This document shows positions 5,808 through 8,328 of a stretch of DNA of 8,328 bases, piece by piece; positions within the stretch are counted from its first letter, which is position 1, and each line of letters begins with the position of its first letter. Made by a program: the position numbers and the translations under genes. Source of the stretch: Pseudomonadota bacterium (GTDB taxonomy: Bacteria; Pseudomonadota; Gammaproteobacteria; Xanthomonadales; Rhodanobacteraceae); assembly GCA_021777635.1 (NCBI GenBank), contig JAJYDI010000090.1, forward strand, positions 1 through 8,328, read 5' to 3'. The notes under the pieces were generated by a model. That model did no database searches. It saw only the letters and a program-made list of their open reading frames with translations, and was not told the DNA's origin.

Positions 5808-7352
5808 TCAATGCGCTCCGGTCGCTGCGCTGCCACCCGCCTTGGGCGAAAACGGCGGCTTGGCCAGCCAAAGGATCGGGATCATCAGGATGAACACCCA
5901 GCCGATGACGTGGAAAAGCTCGTTGAAGCCGATTTGGTAGCCCTGTCGGGTGATCTCCAGATTGAGCAGGGCCGCGCCGCGTTCGCCAGGACCGAACTGG
6001 GTCAGCGCGTGGCGCGCTGACGGCGCATAGGCGGTGATGTGCTCTGTCAGCTGGGCGTGATGCAGCGCGGCGCGACGGTTCCACATGAAGGTGGTGATCG
6101 ACGCGGCAAAACTGCCGGCCAGCACGCGCAGAAACGTGGCTGTGCCCGAGCCCGAGGGAATCTCGCGAGGGGTGAGATCCGACAACAGGATTGTGAGGAT
6201 GGGCATGAAGTACAGCGCCACGCCGAGGCCTTGCACCAGCTGCACCATGGCCACGGTGTCGAAGTCGACCTGGGTGTTGAAGTCCGAACGCCAGAACGAG
6301 GTTAGCGCAAGTACCAGGAACGAAAGCGCCGCCAGCACCCGCAAGTCGAATTTGTGCGCATAACGGCCGACGAACGGAGTCAGGATTACCGGCAGAATCC
6401 CTAGCGGCGCGGCGGCAAAGCCCGCCCACTCGGAGGTATAGCCGAGTTGCGTCTGCAGCCATTGTGGCACCAGCAGGTTGATGCTGAAGAACACCGCGTA
6501 GCCGAGCACCAAGACCACGGTGCCGGCGCTGAAGTTGCGGTGGCGGAACAGGCGCAGGTCAACGATCGGGTCGGTGTCCGTCAGCTCCCAGATCAGGAAG
6601 AACGTCAACGAGACGGCCGCAACGATCGCCAGGATCACGATGAAGTTCGAACTGAACCAGTCGGCGTCGTTGCCTTTGTCGAGCAGGATCTGCAGCGCCG
6701 CCACGCCGATCACCAGGGTGATCAGCCCGACGTAGTCCATGCGCGGCTTGTCGGTTGGATCGGGGCGTCCGCGCATTTGTGTGGCGACCACGCTCGCGGC
6801 GAAGAATCCAATCGGCACGTTGATGAAGAAGATCCACTGCCAGCTGTAGTTGTCGGTGATCCAGCCGCCAAGGATCGGCCCCGCGATCGGCGCCACCACG
6901 GTGACCATCGCCAACAGCGCCAGCGCCTGTCCGCGTTTGTGCGCCGGATAGATCGATACCAGCAGCGCCTGGGTGATCGGATACATCGGTCCGGCTACCG
7001 CGCCCTGCAGCACGCGAAAGGCGATCAGCATCCCCATGCTGTGTGACAGCCCGCACAGCATCGACGAAACCGTGAACAGGATCGTTGCCCAGATGAATAA
7101 CCGAACCTCGCCGACGCGGCGCGTCAGCCATCCGGTCAGCGGCAGCGCAATCGCATTGCTGACCGCGAACGAGGTGATCACCCAAGTGCTCTGCTCGTTG
7201 CTTACCCCGAGATTGCCCGCGATCGTCGGCAGCGAGACATTGGCGATCGTGGTGTCGAGTACCTGCATGAAGGTCGCCAGCGAAAGTCCGACCGTGGCGA
7301 GCGCCAGACTAGGCGGACTGAATCCTCCTGAAGGGGCGTGAGCTTCGCTCAT
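5808..7352 (-). CDS. emrB: Multidrug efflux MFS permease EmrB (DHA2 family, 14 membrane segments)
   Basis: A 514-residue inner-membrane protein, the usual EmrB length. Segment 1 carries LDTTIANVSLPTI (D33 in the DHA2 signature). WVITSFAVSNAIALPLTGWL (57-76) follows, then the conserved RVLQG (113-117). The antiporter motif C region ends in APIAGPILGGW (154-164), and WQWIFFINVPIG (171-182) marks the end of segment 6. Hydrophobic segments continue to about residue 497, consistent with 14 spans. A hydrophilic loop (about 425-480) precedes the last span, as in the family. EmrB uses the proton gradient to push hydrophobic drugs into a channel built with EmrA and an outer-membrane TolC-like partner, which is not in this window. 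The ATG lies 15 bp after the emrA stop codon. The AAGGA ribosome site (7365-7369) overlaps that stop, pointing to coupling. Confidence 0.95.
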   Translation of the reverse strand: MSEAHAPSGGFSPPSLALATVGLSLATFMQVLDTTIANVSLPTIAGNLGVSNEQSTWVITSFAVSNAIALPLTGWLTRRVGEVRLFIWATILFTVSSMLCGLSHSMGMLIAFRVLQGAVAGPMYPITQALLVSIYPAHKRGQALALLAMVTVVAPIAGPILGGWITDNYSWQWIFFINVPIGFFAASVVATQMRGRPDPTDKPRMDYVGLITLVIGVAALQILLDKGNDADWFSSNFIVILAIVAAVSLTFFLIWELTDTDPIVDLRLFRHRNFSAGTVVLVLGYAVFFSINLLVPQWLQTQLGYTSEWAGFAAAPLGILPVILTPFVGRYAHKFDLRVLAALSFLVLALTSFWRSDFNTQVDFDTVAMVQLVQGLGVALYFMPILTILLSDLTPREIPSGSGTATFLRVLAGSFAASITTFMWNRRAALHHAQLTEHITAYAPSARHALTQFGPGERGAALLNLEITRQGYQIGFNELFHVIGWVFILMIPILWLAKPPFSPKAGGSAATGAH

Positions 7353-7364
7353 CGGCGCCGTGCG

Positions 7365-7369
7365 TCCTT
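7365..7369 (-). promoter_or_regulatory. Shine-Dalgarno of emrB overlapping the emrA stop codon
   Basis: The minus strand reads TAAGGA, in which TAA (7368-7370) ends emrA and AAGGA (7365-7369) serves emrB. The distance to the ATG is 12 bases, on the long side. The overlap fits translational coupling of the two efflux subunits. Confidence 0.55.
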
Positions 7370-8328
7370 ACCGCACGCTGCCGGCATTGGCGCGGATGAT
7401 GCGGGCAACCAGTGCGTCGGCGTCGGCGAGCTGGTGCGCATAGACGCCGGTGGCCAGCACCGGCTGCGTGCGAATGGTGGTCGACAAGGCCGGCCCGCTA
7501 CGGTCGTGTAGGTTGACCTCGACGCTCATCGACAGGCCGATGCGCAGTGGATGCGCCGCCAGCTCCTTCGGTTCCAGCACGATACGCACAGGGACCCGCT
7601 GCACGATGCTGATCCAGTTGCCGGTGGCGTTCTGCGCTGGCAGCAGGGCGAACGCGCTGCCGGTGCCGATGCCGATGCCGTCGACGCGGCCGTGATAGGT
7701 GACGCCGCTGCCATAGAGCGACGCGGTCAGCGTCACCGCCTGGCCGATGCGCATGTGCGCCAGCTGGGTTTCCTTGAAGTTGGCGTTGACCCAAACCCCG
7801 CCCAGCGGCACCACCGCCATCAGCGGCGTGCCCGGCGCCACGCGCTGGCCCACCTCTACGCTGCGCTTGGCGACGTAGCCGGTCACCGGTGCCAGCAGCT
7901 GCGAGCGGACCTTGTCGAGATAGGCCTGGCGCACCATGGCCGCGGCGGCCTGCACGTCGGGCTGCGAGGCGATAACGGTGTTGGCCACAAGCGCACGACT
8001 GCCGGCCAACTGCTGCTGCGCGGCGCTGTAGGCCTGTTCAGCGGCGGCCAGCGCGTCGCGCGCGTTGGCCAGCTCTTCGACCGAGATTGCGCCGCTCGCG
8101 GCCAGGTTGCGACGCCGTGCGAAATCGCTGCGCGCCTTGTCCACCGCGACCTTGCGCGCGGCCAGTTCGGCCTGCACGGCGGCGGCGTTGGCGTACAGCC
8201 CGCGCACCTGGCGAACCGCGCGCGCGAGGTTGGCCTCGGCGCGCTGCAGCGCGACGCGTGCATCGGCGGCATCGAACTGCACCAGCACCTGACCCTGGTG
8301 CACCAGGTCGTCATTGTCGGCGCCGATG
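7368..8328 (-). CDS. emrA: EmrA-type membrane fusion protein (HlyD family), N-terminus outside window
   Basis: The last 319 residues of a periplasmic adaptor; the frame stays open to the right edge, starting with IGADNDDLVHQGQVLVQFD, so the gene is partial at its 5' end. The GTG at 8301-8303 is internal, not the start. Compared with EmrA of about 390 residues, the cytosolic tail, the single membrane anchor and the first half of the lipoyl domain are missing. What is seen: the lipoyl half, a long Ala-rich coiled-coil hairpin, the second lipoyl half (LLAPVTGYVAKRSVEVGQ), then VWVNANFKETQLAHMRIGQ and the stretch GTGSAFALLPAQNATGNW, both closely matching E. coli EmrA. It ends with an ANAG motif near the C-terminus. 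EmrA bridges EmrB and an outer-membrane channel. The pair is probably transcribed as emrA-emrB from a promoter beyond the window, where a MarR-type regulator or a channel gene might lie. Confidence 0.93.
   Translation of the reverse strand, partial: IGADNDDLVHQGQVLVQFDAADARVALQRAEANLARAVRQVRGLYANAAAVQAELAARKVAVDKARSDFARRRNLAASGAISVEELANARDALAAAEQAYSAAQQQLAGSRALVANTVIASQPDVQAAAAMVRQAYLDKVRSQLLAPVTGYVAKRSVEVGQRVAPGTPLMAVVPLGGVWVNANFKETQLAHMRIGQAVTLTASLYGSGVTYHGRVDGIGIGTGSAFALLPAQNATGNWISIVQRVPVRIVLEPKELAAHPLRIGLSMSVEVNLHDRSGPALSTTIRTQPVLATGVYAHQLADADALVARIIRANAGSVR

Noticed and set aside
5227..6462. A minus-strand open frame (411 codons) lying across the ends of rsgA and emrB
   Set aside because: It overlaps two firmly identified genes, is rich in Arg and Ala, and shows no domain. 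It is a by-product of codon bias.
8301..8303. GTG considered as the start codon of the right-edge gene
   Set aside because: The frame is open beyond it to the window edge and encodes the conserved lipoyl-domain residues that precede it in EmrA homologues, so the true start is outside.

Overview
This is a GC-rich (roughly two thirds G+C) chromosomal window from a proteobacterium. The sequence style and several proteins point to a gammaproteobacterium of the Xanthomonadales, perhaps Rhodanobacteraceae. The main reasons are the start and length of the glutaredoxin-rhodanese fusion, the RsgA N-terminus ending in an LGW motif, and the YqeY gene lying just after a strong terminator. The taxonomic call is inference. 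All genes are intact except the one cut by the right edge. I see no transposase, integrase, phage gene, tRNA, rRNA or CRISPR array.

Layout. Positions 7-38 hold a strong intrinsic terminator, presumably of an unseen upstream gene. yqeY (67-519, +) follows. A 230-bp convergent spacer (520-749) carries several nested inverted repeats, including a REP-like element at 633-684. Four minus-strand genes then run from 4613 down to 750: an AlaA-type aminotransferase, a small SGNH/GDSL hydrolase, an LpxH-type metallophosphoesterase, and a Grx4 glutaredoxin carrying a degenerate A-type Fe-S carrier domain and a rhodanese domain. The aminotransferase is divergent from rsgA (4717-5766, +) across 103 bp. 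rsgA converges on the emrAB pair (minus strand, 8328 to 5808); emrA runs off the right edge.

Functionally this is mostly housekeeping: alanine synthesis, ribosome small-subunit maturation (RsgA), redox and iron-sulfur handling (Grx4 fusion), probable lipid A or envelope phosphoesterase chemistry, esterase activity of unknown substrate, and tripartite multidrug efflux (EmrAB). Tight spacing suggests translational coupling of aminotransferase to hydrolase and of emrA to emrB. In both cases the Shine-Dalgarno sequence of the second gene overlaps the stop codon of the first.

I found no convincing undescribed multi-gene system. The points most worth a second look are the three-domain glutaredoxin whose middle domain has lost all its cysteines, and the structured, REP-like convergent spacer after yqeY.
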